The translations under genes and the position numbers were made by a program. A DNA stretch of 32,985 nucleotides from Oscillatoriales cyanobacterium CG2_30_44_21 (GTDB lineage Bacteria; Cyanobacteriota; Cyanobacteriia; Pseudanabaenales; Pseudanabaenaceae): assembly GCA_001873375.1 (NCBI GenBank), contig MNZA01000167.1:1-32985 (forward strand), read 5' to 3'. Of this stretch, positions 1-6,741 are shown piece after piece. Every line of letters starts with the position of its first letter. Position 1 is the first letter of the stretch. The notes beneath the pieces were generated by a model, which saw only the letters and a list, made by a program, of their open reading frames with translations, was not told the origin of the DNA and did not search any database.

Positions 1-202
1 ATTCCTTATGCGCTTCTAATTCACTTGGAGTTGGATTGCCTGCTTTTTTTGGTTCCAAGCTCTCTGTCTCTCTCTTTAGCTTGATAAAACTCGCAACTGT
101 TTTGGGGTTGACCATAAACTGTTCCGCAACTTTACGAATTGATGTTTTTCCTGTTTCGTATGCTGATGCTATCTTGGTTCTTAAATCTAGAGAATATGGC
201 AT
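1..202 (-). CDS. IS630-type transposase, N-terminal part (runs off the window)
   Basis: Reading the minus strand from the ATG at 202 gives 67 residues without a stop up to the window edge. It begins MPYSLDLRTKIASAYETGK and continues with a helix-turn-helix of the type IRKVAEQFMVNPKTVASFIK, then a K/E-rich linker. This is the usual start of IS630/Tc1-mariner-like transposases of cyanobacteria, which bind the element ends and cut DNA with a DDE catalytic domain; that domain would lie outside the window. A TGA in frame about 12 bases upstream fixes this ATG as the first possible start. The terminal inverted repeat should lie somewhere in 210-280, but I could not fix it without the other end. Whether the gene is intact cannot be judged here. 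Confidence 0.75.
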   Translation of the reverse strand, partial: MPYSLDLRTKIASAYETGKTSIRKVAEQFMVNPKTVASFIKLKRETESLEPKKAGNPTPSELEAHKE

Positions 203-511
203 AAGGATATCTCACTAAACTTGCGATTTTTTAAGTCCAGTTATTGTACCGTATATTCCCTCAATAAGCTGTATTTAAATGGGTTAAGTTCCCACTCAGC
301 AGAGGGATAGCAGCTTTCTGATTTCGCTACAATATTATTAAATTCTTTTTTCTTTCACTTTCTTAAGTCGCCAACAACCTATTTAGGCTTTGAGTGATCC
401 AGAAAAAGTTTTAAGTCAGCGCAAAGCACTGTATTTAGCCAAAACTAAAAAGGCAAGAGGAAATAATTATCTCCTCTTGCCTTTCTTAAAATTTTAGATT
501 ACTTGCAAAAA
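203..511. other. Gene-free stretch between IS630 end and hli
   Basis: No convincing ORF on either strand. It should hold one end of the IS630 element next to the transposase start. At about 381-437 there is a degenerate remnant of repeat family A: AGGCTTTGAGTGATCCAG, then the tail TCAGCGCAAAGCACTGTA without its central hairpin. The hli terminator follows at 452-481. Confidence 0.6.
452..481 (-). terminator. Rho-independent terminator of hli
   Basis: A perfect 10-bp stem, GGCAAGAGGA paired with TCCTCTTGCC, encloses a 10-base AT-rich loop. On the minus strand it is followed by TTTTTAGTTTTGG, a usable U-tract. It begins about 30 bases after the hli stop codon, the position expected of that gene's terminator. 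Confidence 0.75.
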
Positions 512-664
512 CTACAGGAGACCCCAGAAATGAAGTACGCCTTGACCGCTAGTTAGTTCGATCGCTAAAGCTGCTACGAAACCGATCATTGCTAAGCGTC
601 CATTCCAGTTTTCAGCACCAGATGTAAAGCCCCAGCTCCATACATTACGATTATCTTCAGGCAT
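512..664 (-). CDS. hli: High-light-inducible protein (HLIP / small CAB-like)
   Basis: The minus strand from the ATG at 664 encodes 50 residues. The core [20 protein letters not shown] (residues 18-37) is the single chlorophyll-a/b-binding helix of HLIPs, with the ExxxxR chlorophyll-binding signature (E..NGR) and the AMIGF turn. The N-terminus is short and soluble; the protein ends HFWGLL, as many Hli proteins do. HLIPs sit in the thylakoid membrane, bind chlorophyll and carotenoid, and protect photosystem II assembly intermediates under excess light. AAGGA lies 8 bases before the ATG. The gene is monocistronic, with its own terminator downstream and a likely promoter/HLR1 site upstream. The gene is short but the motif is unambiguous. 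Confidence 0.93.
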   Translation of the reverse strand: MPEDNRNVWSWGFTSGAENWNGRLAMIGFVAALAIELTSGQGVLHFWGLL

Positions 665-693
665 GATTATTTTCCTTGGTTAGTTAGTTAATC

Positions 694-732
694 TAATAAA
701 AGGAATGTAACATCTATCTCAACAATCTGCAA
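694..732 (-). promoter_or_regulatory. hli promoter with candidate HLR1 (RpaB) site
   Basis: On the minus strand, TTGCAG (727-732) and TACATT (704-709) are separated by 17 bases and resemble -35 and -10 boxes. Overlapping the -10 is GTTACATT (704-711), a match to the HLR1 half-site (G/T)TTACA(T/A)(T/A). After a 2-base spacer comes a poorer second half, TTTTATTA (694-701). HLR1 is the known RpaB-binding element of light-responsive cyanobacterial promoters, including those of hli genes. Seen: the matches. Inferred: the function. Confidence 0.45.
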
Positions 733-772
733 TCTTTCTTTACATTTTTCCGCCTTTAGAGGCAGCACCATA

Positions 773-833
773 AAGTCCAGAAAGAAATTTGATGGCGCAG
801 CGGAGTCGCGCCATCAAATTTCTTTCTGGACTT
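773..833. repeat. Long perfect hairpin (family A-like), 26-bp arms
   Basis: Arms 773-798 and 808-833 are perfectly complementary over 26 bp, starting AAGTCCAGAAAGAAATTT, with a 9-base loop. The outer TCCAGAAAGAAA resembles the TCCAGAGAAA outer stem of other family A copies. The AGCGC tail is not seen. Confidence 0.85.
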
Positions 834-837
834 GAGA

Positions 838-920
838 ATACCCAACCAAGAAATGACATAGCCATTTTTTGATTTAAAAACCCTTACGGGGTTTGGTTTT
901 TAATAGTCGTGAATTGGGAT
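838..920 (+). repeat. Family B element, degenerate copy
   Basis: The ends ATACCCAA (838-845) and TTGGGAT (914-920) are inverted. Inside are a hairpin AAATGAC-ATA-GCCATTT with one mismatch and an A-rich AAAACCC...GGTTTGGTTTT segment, as in the copy at 10410-10512. Compared with that copy, both ends carry an extra C/G, so pairing is kept. Confidence 0.65.
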
Positions 921-971
921 AAGTTATATTTCTACATATTCTGTAAAGCGATCCCCTCCTAAAAAATAGCC

Positions 972-1937
972 ATGAAACCAGTTGTCAGCCTCTTACGTAC
1001 TTCCATTTACGAAGTAGATTTATTGATGCAATCTTTGGAGACAGTCCTTGCGCCCCTAGGAGGTATGTCCAGTATCGTTAAAGCTGGCGATCGCGTTCTG
1101 CTCAAACCTAACTTGCTCACAGGCTCACGCCCCACCAAAGAATGTACGACTCGCCCTGAATTGGTTTATTGTGTTGCCAAAATGGTACAGGAGGCTGGGG
1201 GGAAGCCATTTTTAGGCGACAGCCCTGCTTTTGGCAGCGTTAAGGGGATTGCCAAGGCTAACGGACTACTGCCCCTTGCCGAAGAATTAGGGATTCCGAT
1301 TGTGGAGTTTCACGGTAAGCGCTATGAAACCCAAGGGGATGGCGAGTTGCATCATTTGCGCCTGAGTAAAGAAGCGATGGATGCAGATGTGGTGATCAAC
1401 TTGCCCAAGGTAAAGTCGCATATGCAATTGACCCTGACTTTGGGGGTAAAAAATCTATTTGGCTGTGTGCCTGGCAAAATGAAGGCTTGGTGGCACATGG
1501 AGGCTGGCAAAGACGTGGAAAGATTTGCCCAAATGCTGGTGGAAACGGCGCGAACGATTGATCCTGAGTTAACAATTCTCGATGGCATTATTGGTCATGA
1601 AGGTAATGGACCCAGCGGAGGCGAACCAAAAAATTTGGGTGTGTTGGCGGCTTCCTGTGATGTATTTGCCCTCGATCGCGTTATGGTGGATATTCTGGGT
1701 GTTAAGCCTGAAGATGTGCCAACGGTAGCCGCCGCGATCAAGTCGGGACTATGCAACGATCTTGAGGCGATTGAAATTGTGGGGAACACTGTTTCTCAAC
1801 TGCAAATTTCTGATTGGCAGCTTCCGACAAATATGTTGGCAATTGACTTTGGAATGCCAAGGGTCTTACGCTCAACGTTTAAACATTTATATATCAAGTT
1901 CATCAAGGAACCGCTTAGCAACTATGCCCGCATTTAA
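972..1937 (+). CDS. DUF362 family protein
   Basis: 321 residues of the DUF362 family. The conserved blocks are visible in order: LKPNLL (about 44-49), GDSP (82-85), NLPKVKSHMQ (143-152), GVKNLFG (158-164), and a DG.IG.EG.GP..G block near 208-221. Many family members carry a C-terminal 2x[4Fe-4S] ferredoxin domain; this one does not and ends in a basic hydrophobic tail. The biochemical role of the family is unsettled, so no reaction is assigned. The start is the first ATG after a stretch of repeat sequence. The 3' end overlaps the next gene by 14 bases, which implies one transcript and possibly translational coupling with the response regulator. Confidence 0.85.
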   Translation: MKPVVSLLRTSIYEVDLLMQSLETVLAPLGGMSSIVKAGDRVLLKPNLLTGSRPTKECTTRPELVYCVAKMVQEAGGKPFLGDSPAFGSVKGIAKANGLLPLAEELGIPIVEFHGKRYETQGDGELHHLRLSKEAMDADVVINLPKVKSHMQLTLTLGVKNLFGCVPGKMKAWWHMEAGKDVERFAQMLVETARTIDPELTILDGIIGHEGNGPSGGEPKNLGVLAASCDVFALDRVMVDILGVKPEDVPTVAAAIKSGLCNDLEAIEIVGNTVSQLQISDWQLPTNMLAIDFGMPRVLRSTFKHLYIKFIKEPLSNYARI

Positions 1938-2310
1938 CAACCAGCCGCTAATCTTGGTGGTCGAAGATGCCCCAGACAATCAAGTTTTGGTGGAACAGGT
2001 GTTTCAAGATTCAGGATATCAAGTGACTTGCATCCAAGATGGACAAGCGGCTTTGAATTGGTTGGAAACTAATCAACCTGATTTAATTTTGCTAGATCTA
2101 TCTTTGCCAGAAATCGATGGCTGGGAAGTGGCGCGGCAACTCAAGGCTTGCGATCGCACGGCAAAGATTCCGATTGTGGCGGTGACTGCCCATGCGATGA
2201 AGGGGGATAAGGAGGCGGCGATCGCTTCTGGTTGTGATGATTATCTGACCAAACCATTGGACATTGATTTGCTCGAAGCCTGTGTCAAGCAATGGCTAGC
2301 CAAGACATAA
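1924..2310 (+). CDS. CheY-like single-domain response regulator
   Basis: 128 residues made only of a receiver domain. The acidic pair E14-D15, the phospho-acceptor D58 (in LILLDLSLPEIDGWE), the switch T88 and K110 (in YLTKPLD) are all present, so it should be phosphorylated normally. There is no output domain, so it likely works through protein partners in a phosphorelay, as DivK/CheY-like proteins do. A longer ORF begins at 1762, but its first 54 codons lie out of frame inside the DUF362 gene and look like nothing known; the ATG at 1924 starts exactly at the receiver fold. No histidine kinase is adjacent. The last codons and the stop lie inside one arm of the hairpin at 2301-2347. Confidence 0.9.
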   Translation: MPAFNNQPLILVVEDAPDNQVLVEQVFQDSGYQVTCIQDGQAALNWLETNQPDLILLDLSLPEIDGWEVARQLKACDRTAKIPIVAVTAHAMKGDKEAAIASGCDDYLTKPLDIDLLEACVKQWLAKT

Positions 2311-2347
2311 AGAAAGCGCGGCGAAGCCGCGCTTTCTTTATGTCTTG
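2301..2347. terminator. Hairpin between convergent genes; left arm includes the end of the regulator gene
   Basis: Arms 2301-2322 and 2326-2347 are perfect over 22 bp with a GAA triloop and a GC-rich tip. The left arm contains the last two codons and the TAA of the response regulator, so the right arm is an inverted copy of that coding end. It is placed to terminate the + strand operon and possibly the TPR gene too. A strong U-tract is missing, so termination is inferred. Confidence 0.65.
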
Positions 2348-2368
2348 AAAACCAAGTATATTTTTTAT

Positions 2369-3259
2369 TTACTCAGCGCACTTTACGCCACCTGAGAGGT
2401 TTTGGCATTGTTGGCGAATCTCGGCTAGCAATGTCGGATTTAATTGATTGGCTTTTTTCAAAGCTAGTTCAAATTGCTTCTTGGCTTCAGGAATATTGCT
2501 GCCGCCCTGCATCCACAAAATTTGACCCTTGAGATAGTTGAGATCAGGGTTGTTAGGAGCCGCGACTAGAGCCTTGTTAACTGCTTCTAAAGCGAGATTG
2601 GGGATGCGGGCATCGCGATAGGCGAGAGCAATCCCGCGCCATTTGAGATAGTCGGGAGCTGCATAGGTTTTGAGACTAGCTAGCGCTGACTCCAGATCGG
2701 ACAAAGGTAATACCGATGCGATTAGCATATCGATATAGCCTTTGACCAAGTTCAGTTCTGGATCTTTGGGATCAATATCTTGGGCTTTTTTGATATTGTC
2801 GAACACACTTTGGACAAGCGGTAAAGCCTTTCCAGCGCTAGATAGCCCTTCTGCTTTGACAATATATCCCGCTTCGATCAGGTCGCTTGCCGCCAAATAT
2901 ACGTGCGCTCTCAGGTTATCTTTTCCTTTCAAAGCCTCAGCATTTGATCTAACTCGTTTGCCTGCAACTTGCATTCCCAAATAGTCTTCTTTGGCATAAA
3001 AAGTCGAAGCTCTCAGCGCAAATAACAATGGCTCATTGGCTTCCGTCCGAATCGCCACATCCAATTGCTTGACAGCCGATGTGTAGTTTCCATCCTTAAA
3101 CATCAACTCAAAGGCTTTTTGAGTTTCTGCCCCGATCGCTCTGGAGTTACTGCTACGAAAAGGGTCAGCCGCGCTAACTGAGACTGCTGTCGCTAAGGAC
3201 ATTAGTGCTGTCAGCATCAAGGCGATCGGCACGGAGCCAAGTTTCAAAATGCGGTTCAT
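2369..3259 (-). CDS. Secreted TPR-repeat protein (Sll0314-like)
   Basis: 296 residues. The N-terminus is a signal peptide: a short basic start (MNRILK), a hydrophobic core rich in A, L and M, and a likely cleavage after VSVSA near residue 30. The rest is helical with TPR-like units, including FELMFKDGNYTSAVKQLDVA (about 50-69) and others near 215-270 (NLALEAVNKALVAAPNNPDL). The family, known from Synechocystis Sll0314, has no defined role; protein-protein contacts in the periplasm or at the thylakoid lumen side are the expected mode. CGGGGA lies close before the ATG. It is convergent with the response regulator and divergent from the transporter. Confidence 0.75.
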   Translation of the reverse strand: MNRILKLGSVPIALMLTALMSLATAVSVSAADPFRSSNSRAIGAETQKAFELMFKDGNYTSAVKQLDVAIRTEANEPLLFALRASTFYAKEDYLGMQVAGKRVRSNAEALKGKDNLRAHVYLAASDLIEAGYIVKAEGLSSAGKALPLVQSVFDNIKKAQDIDPKDPELNLVKGYIDMLIASVLPLSDLESALASLKTYAAPDYLKWRGIALAYRDARIPNLALEAVNKALVAAPNNPDLNYLKGQILWMQGGSNIPEAKKQFELALKKANQLNPTLLAEIRQQCQNLSGGVKCAE

Positions 3260-3468
3260 ATTATTCCCCGAAAGTTTTAATCTAAAAATTTAATCTAAAA
3301 ACAGTTCAAATTGCCTACAGCCATCATAAGTGACTCTTTAAGTTATAAAAAGTTTCTAAAATCCTTACGTCATGAATCTCGTCAGGCTGTATGTGAACCA
3401 AGGTGCAAAGTGTCGTAGTTCATATACTTAGTTATAATCAAATTTGCTAGATTAAAATTTCTTAATAT

Positions 3469-4884
3469 TTGGACAATCGTATCGTGCTAATTCAATCAGA
3501 CTGGCTTAAGAGTTTGCGAGAACGCTCGTTAGATTTGGAGTTGGGGGCGATCGCCGTAATTTACTTTGTGCAAGGCGCAATGACAATTTCTCAGCTTGCT
3601 GTAAGTTTCTTTTTAAAAGATGACTTAGGGCTAAACCCTGCGGAAGTTGCTTCGATGGTGGGGATTACCATGCTGCCTTGGACGATCAAGCCTCTGTATG
3701 GGCTAATTTCGGACGGGTTTCCTGTATTTGGCTATCGCCGCCGTCCTTATTTGCTGCTATCTAGCGTGTTAGGAATTTTTGCTTGGATCAGTATGGGTTT
3801 ATGGGTGGCGACTCCATTTTGGGCGATCGCCATGATTGCGATCGGCTCTCTGTCCTTGGCTTTTTCTGATGCGATTACTGATGCGCTGATTGTCCAACGC
3901 GCCAGACTCGAAGCTGAAGGCGATGCTGGCTCATTGCAGTCTTTTAGCTGGATTGCCTCTTCGATTGGGGCAATTATTTCCGCTTACTTGAGTGGCTACC
4001 TGTTAGAACATTTTGGCGCAAAGTTAGTTTTTGAAATCACTGCTGTTTTGCCTTTGCTAGTGGGTATCTCTGCTTTTGCGATCGCCGATCCACCGATGTC
4101 TACTATCTTTATTGATGCCCCAAATTTGGATGGGACTGCGCCCAATCTGTCGCGTAACTCTCAGATCTGGCGATCGCTCAGTTACAATTTCACCCAGTTA
4201 AAACAAGCTTTTAAAAATAAAGCGATCTGGCTACCTGCCGCTTTTCTATTCCTTTGGCAAGCGACCCCAAGTGCGGATACAGCTTTTTTCTATTTCACCA
4301 CCAATGAACTCCATTTCAATCCAGAGTTTTTAGGGACAATCAAATTTTTTGCGAGTTGGGCAGGATTATTTGGAGTATGGCTATTTCAGCGTTTTTTTAA
4401 AGGTGTGCCAACCCGCAAGATTTTCTTTTGGACAACTATAATTTCGACCCTATTGGGGCTGACTAGCTTGATGCTAGTTACCCACGCCAACCGATCACTA
4501 GGTATTGACGATCGCTGGTTTAGCCTCGGCGATAGCATCATCTTGACTGTGGCAGGTCGAATTGCGTTTATGCCAGTACTCGTACTAGCCGCAAGGCTTT
4601 GCCCTGAAGGAATTGAGGCAACCTTATTTGCCTTGCTAATGTCAGTTTTAAATATTTCGGCGTTATGTTCCTTTCAGTTGGGCGCAGGGCTAACCTATTT
4701 GCTCGGTGTCACTGAGTCAAATTTTGATAACCTCTGGATCTTGGTTTTGATTGCCAATGTCACTAGCCTGTTACCTTTGCCTCTGCTGAATTGGCTACCC
4801 AATGAACAGGAAGTGAAGAATATGTCTATCAATAATGTTGATGCATCTCTGAGCGATCGCCCTGAAGTAGTTTTGCAAGATTAA
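3469..4884 (+). CDS. Folate/biopterin (FBT) family MFS transporter
   Basis: About 471 residues with roughly 12 hydrophobic segments. The region around LGLNPAEVASMVGITMLPW, then IKPLYGLISDGFPVFGYRRRPYL, is characteristic of the folate-biopterin transporter family (Leishmania BT1, Synechocystis Slr0642), whose members move folates or pterins across the inner membrane. The substrate here is inferred from family only. The longest frame starts with TTG at 3469; GTG at 3484 is an alternative and neither has a clear Shine-Dalgarno sequence. The hydrophilic C-terminus of about 30 residues after the last membrane segment is not conserved-looking. It stands alone and is followed at once by the VOC gene on the same strand. 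Confidence 0.85.
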   Translation: MDNRIVLIQSDWLKSLRERSLDLELGAIAVIYFVQGAMTISQLAVSFFLKDDLGLNPAEVASMVGITMLPWTIKPLYGLISDGFPVFGYRRRPYLLLSSVLGIFAWISMGLWVATPFWAIAMIAIGSLSLAFSDAITDALIVQRARLEAEGDAGSLQSFSWIASSIGAIISAYLSGYLLEHFGAKLVFEITAVLPLLVGISAFAIADPPMSTIFIDAPNLDGTAPNLSRNSQIWRSLSYNFTQLKQAFKNKAIWLPAAFLFLWQATPSADTAFFYFTTNELHFNPEFLGTIKFFASWAGLFGVWLFQRFFKGVPTRKIFFWTTIISTLLGLTSLMLVTHANRSLGIDDRWFSLGDSIILTVAGRIAFMPVLVLAARLCPEGIEATLFALLMSVLNISALCSFQLGAGLTYLLGVTESNFDNLWILVLIANVTSLLPLPLLNWLPNEQEVKNMSINNVDASLSDRPEVVLQD

Positions 4885-4931
4885 TTAATCAAATCAAGGT
4901 TGCACAATGTACAGCCTTGATTCAAATCTGT

Positions 4932-5339
4932 ATGGAAATAGATTACATAGCTTTGTTTGTTTCTGATGTAGCGCGATCGCTAGTTTTTTATCGTGATTTA
5001 CTAGGCTTCAAGTTTGACAAGCCTGCTAAGCCTGATGGAGCCGAGGGCTACAGCGGCAAGATCAAAATTGGCATCTACGATCGCAGTTGGCTACCCAAAT
5101 TATTTGGCGATCGCGGCGAGCAAGCAATTAGCGGCAACTCATTTTTGTTATCAATGTCAGTGGCAGACCTTGACCAGACTTATCAACAAATATTGGACAA
5201 AATAGGCGATCGCTCTGATATTCAGCCTGATCAATCACGCGCCGAAATCATTGCCGCCCCAAAGCTGATGCCTTGGGGACAAAAAATATTATTTTTAAGC
5301 GATCCTGATGGCAACATGATCGAGATTGTGCAGATTTAG
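4932..5339 (+). CDS. VOC (glyoxalase/bleomycin-resistance) superfamily protein
   Basis: 135 residues from the ATG at 4932; a TTG five codons earlier also opens the frame but the domain begins at MEIDYIALFVSDVARS. It has one full two-module VOC fold: IALFVSDVARSLVFYRDLLGF at the start and GQKILFLSDPDGNMIEIVQI at the end, whose D-P-D-G-N-x-I-E pattern carries the usual metal-ligand glutamate. Members range from glyoxalase I to dioxygenases and antibiotic-binding proteins, and the substrate cannot be told from sequence. It lies 47 bases after the transporter, so co-transcription is plausible. A family A repeat tail begins immediately after its TAG. Confidence 0.85.
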   Translation: MEIDYIALFVSDVARSLVFYRDLLGFKFDKPAKPDGAEGYSGKIKIGIYDRSWLPKLFGDRGEQAISGNSFLLSMSVADLDQTYQQILDKIGDRSDIQPDQSRAEIIAAPKLMPWGQKILFLSDPDGNMIEIVQI

Positions 5340-5400
5340 TACAGCGTTTTGCGCTTAGTTAAAACCAAAGAAATTTTGAAAAGCGGCGCTCCGCGCCGCC
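5340..5400 (-). repeat. Family A element, decayed, reverse orientation
   Basis: The tail TACAGCGTTTTGCGCTTA starts directly after the VOC stop codon. It is followed by AAAACCAAAGAAATTTT and the GC tip GCGGCGC-TCC-GCGCCGC (5383-5399). The outer arm on the far side no longer pairs, so the long stem is lost in this copy. Confidence 0.7.
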
Positions 5401-5423
5401 ATTGCTCTTTTGATTTGTCCAAT

Positions 5424-5621
5424 CTAATATTTAGCCTTATATTTAACCTTGGGTGAACTACCAGACGTTGATGCTACGCATACAACAATGGCTTCCTGAT
5501 TCATTGGGATGAGCTTTCTATACCGAAATACAGCGAGTCTTACCGTCCCTCCACAGGCAGAAGTCCTAGTTCCTAAGACCCATATCTTCCTTGCAACACG
5601 TCCCTTTAGCTTGGTTTTCAC
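5424..5621 (-). pseudogene. Remnant of IS200/IS605-type tnpB (3' end)
   Basis: A 65-codon minus-strand frame starts with GTG directly after an in-frame TGA. Its middle, LGTRTSACGGTVRL, followed by IPMNQE, resembles the C-terminal tail of many cyanobacterial TnpB proteins, which end with SACGG and an M-K/N-Q-E segment after the zinc-finger/RuvC domain. Nothing of the RuvC active site or the zinc finger is present, so if this is tnpB only the last part survives. The inverted repeat at 5701-5739 could belong to the same element. It could instead be an unknown small protein; the TnpB reading is a pattern match, not a search result. Confidence 0.45.
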
Positions 5622-5700
5622 TTTGGGAGTTAGTGGTCAAGACATGGTTATTTTATCATTGATTCGCTACCGCTCAATTTGTTTTCGGGCTGCGCTTTCA

Positions 5701-5746
5701 TCCCGTCACTCTATCCGTTTACAAGGATGAGTGACGGGACTTCCCG
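5701..5746. repeat. Inverted repeat, possible insertion-element end
   Basis: TCCCGTCACTC (5701-5711) pairs with GAGTGACGGGA (5729-5739), with an inner ATCC/GGAT step. A second small hairpin, CGGGA-C-TTCCCG, overlaps the right arm. This structured block looks like the subterminal hairpins of IS200/IS605 elements and sits 80 bases from the tnpB remnant. The rest of 5622-5778 shows no gene. Confidence 0.5.
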
Positions 5747-5778
5747 TTCACGTTGGTTAAAGCCTTACCTAAAAAACT

Positions 5779-6657
5779 ATGCCTATCCAAAACGATATTC
5801 CCGTTGCCAAGAGAATCAGCGACCCTGAGCGATCGCCCAAAAAGCAACCTGTCGTAAAATCCCGCTCGATCTGGCGATCGCTTTTGTCAGTGCCTTGGTG
5901 GGCATATTTTTTGGCGGTTTTAGCGTTTCTATCACCGATTGTCAGTACCCGCATCTGGTTCTCATTGGATGCCGATAAGGTTGCTCAAAATTCTGTCGCC
6001 GTAGTTGCATCACCTACGACTGCGCCAGTACCAACAACCTTTACCCCTCCTCCATTTATTGATACTGATGCGACTCCGACAGCAATTCCTAATCAACCTG
6101 AAGAAGAGGTTCTCCCCACCTTGTTTGGGCATTATGCTTTTGCGGAGGCTCCCGCTAATAAGCTACGCACGATTAATAAAGCAGGGGATGGATATGAAAT
6201 TAAACTGTATGAGGCGGCGGCGAAGAGTTATCTCACGATGGAAGCTGAGGCAAAAGCAGACGGTATCGATTTTGTAGTGATTTCTGGATTTCGGACGATC
6301 GCGGAGCAGCAAGAGCTTTTCTTTGAAATCAGTAAGCAGCGCAATCAAACTCCTGCGGAAAGAGCCAAAGTGAGCGCTCCTCCTGGACATAGCGAACACC
6401 ATACAGGCTATGCTGTGGACATCGGCGATGCCTCAGTTCCTAGCGCTAACCTATCAGTTAGCTTTGAGAAAACTGCGGCTTTTCAATGGTTACGAAGTCA
6501 TGCAGCTAAGTATGGATTTGAAATGTCGTTTAAACCAAATAATACTCAAGGCGTAATGTATGAGCCTTGGCATTGGCGCTTTGTGGGTGATGAAGATAGT
6601 CTTGCGACTTTTTATAAAAAATCTAACCGCAGTAATTCCTTTATCAAAAAGCCTTAG
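5779..6657 (+). CDS. D-alanyl-D-alanine carboxypeptidase, VanY/M15B family
   Basis: 292 residues. One membrane segment (about 38-58, PWWAYFLAVLAFLSPIV) anchors the protein, then a proline/threonine-rich linker (about 75-110) leads to a periplasmic M15 peptidase domain. The zinc site is complete: SEHHTGYAVD (about 205-214) fits SxHxxGxAxD, and EPWHW (about 262-266) supplies the catalytic Glu and third ligand His. SGFRTIAEQQELF is the substrate-pocket block typical of VanY/LdcB-like enzymes. It should trim the terminal D-alanine of peptidoglycan side chains. No vancomycin-resistance genes are nearby, so a housekeeping wall role is likely. The ATG at 5779 is the first start and leaves a plausible cytoplasmic tail. 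Confidence 0.88.
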   Translation: MPIQNDIPVAKRISDPERSPKKQPVVKSRSIWRSLLSVPWWAYFLAVLAFLSPIVSTRIWFSLDADKVAQNSVAVVASPTTAPVPTTFTPPPFIDTDATPTAIPNQPEEEVLPTLFGHYAFAEAPANKLRTINKAGDGYEIKLYEAAAKSYLTMEAEAKADGIDFVVISGFRTIAEQQELFFEISKQRNQTPAERAKVSAPPGHSEHHTGYAVDIGDASVPSANLSVSFEKTAAFQWLRSHAAKYGFEMSFKPNNTQGVMYEPWHWRFVGDEDSLATFYKKSNRSNSFIKKP

Positions 6658-6660
6658 CAC

Positions 6661-6739
6661 TTACAGCGCTTGGCGCTCAAATTTTCCCAATAAAAAGAGA
6701 AAAAGAGTTGCTTCGCAACTCTTTTTCTCTTTTTATTGG
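6661..6739 (-). repeat. Family A element with 25-bp hairpin between vanY-type gene and metH
   Basis: The tail TTACAGCGCTTGGCGCT (reverse orientation) is followed by a perfect 25-bp stem: arms 6687-6711 and 6715-6739, triloop TTC, tip GTTGC/GCAAC. It lies between convergent genes, ends 3 bases from the metH stop, and could terminate both. Confidence 0.85.
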
Positions 6740-6741
6740 TT

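Noticed and set aside
36-218. Plus-strand 60-codon ORF
   Set aside because: It is antisense to the clear IS630 transposase start on the minus strand.
1762-1923. Longer start for the response regulator
   Set aside because: The extra 54 residues overlap DUF362 out of frame and resemble nothing; the receiver fold starts at 1924.
5509-5730. Plus-strand 73-codon ORF
   Set aside because: It is antisense to the tnpB-like tail and extends into the inverted repeat, with no recognisable pattern.
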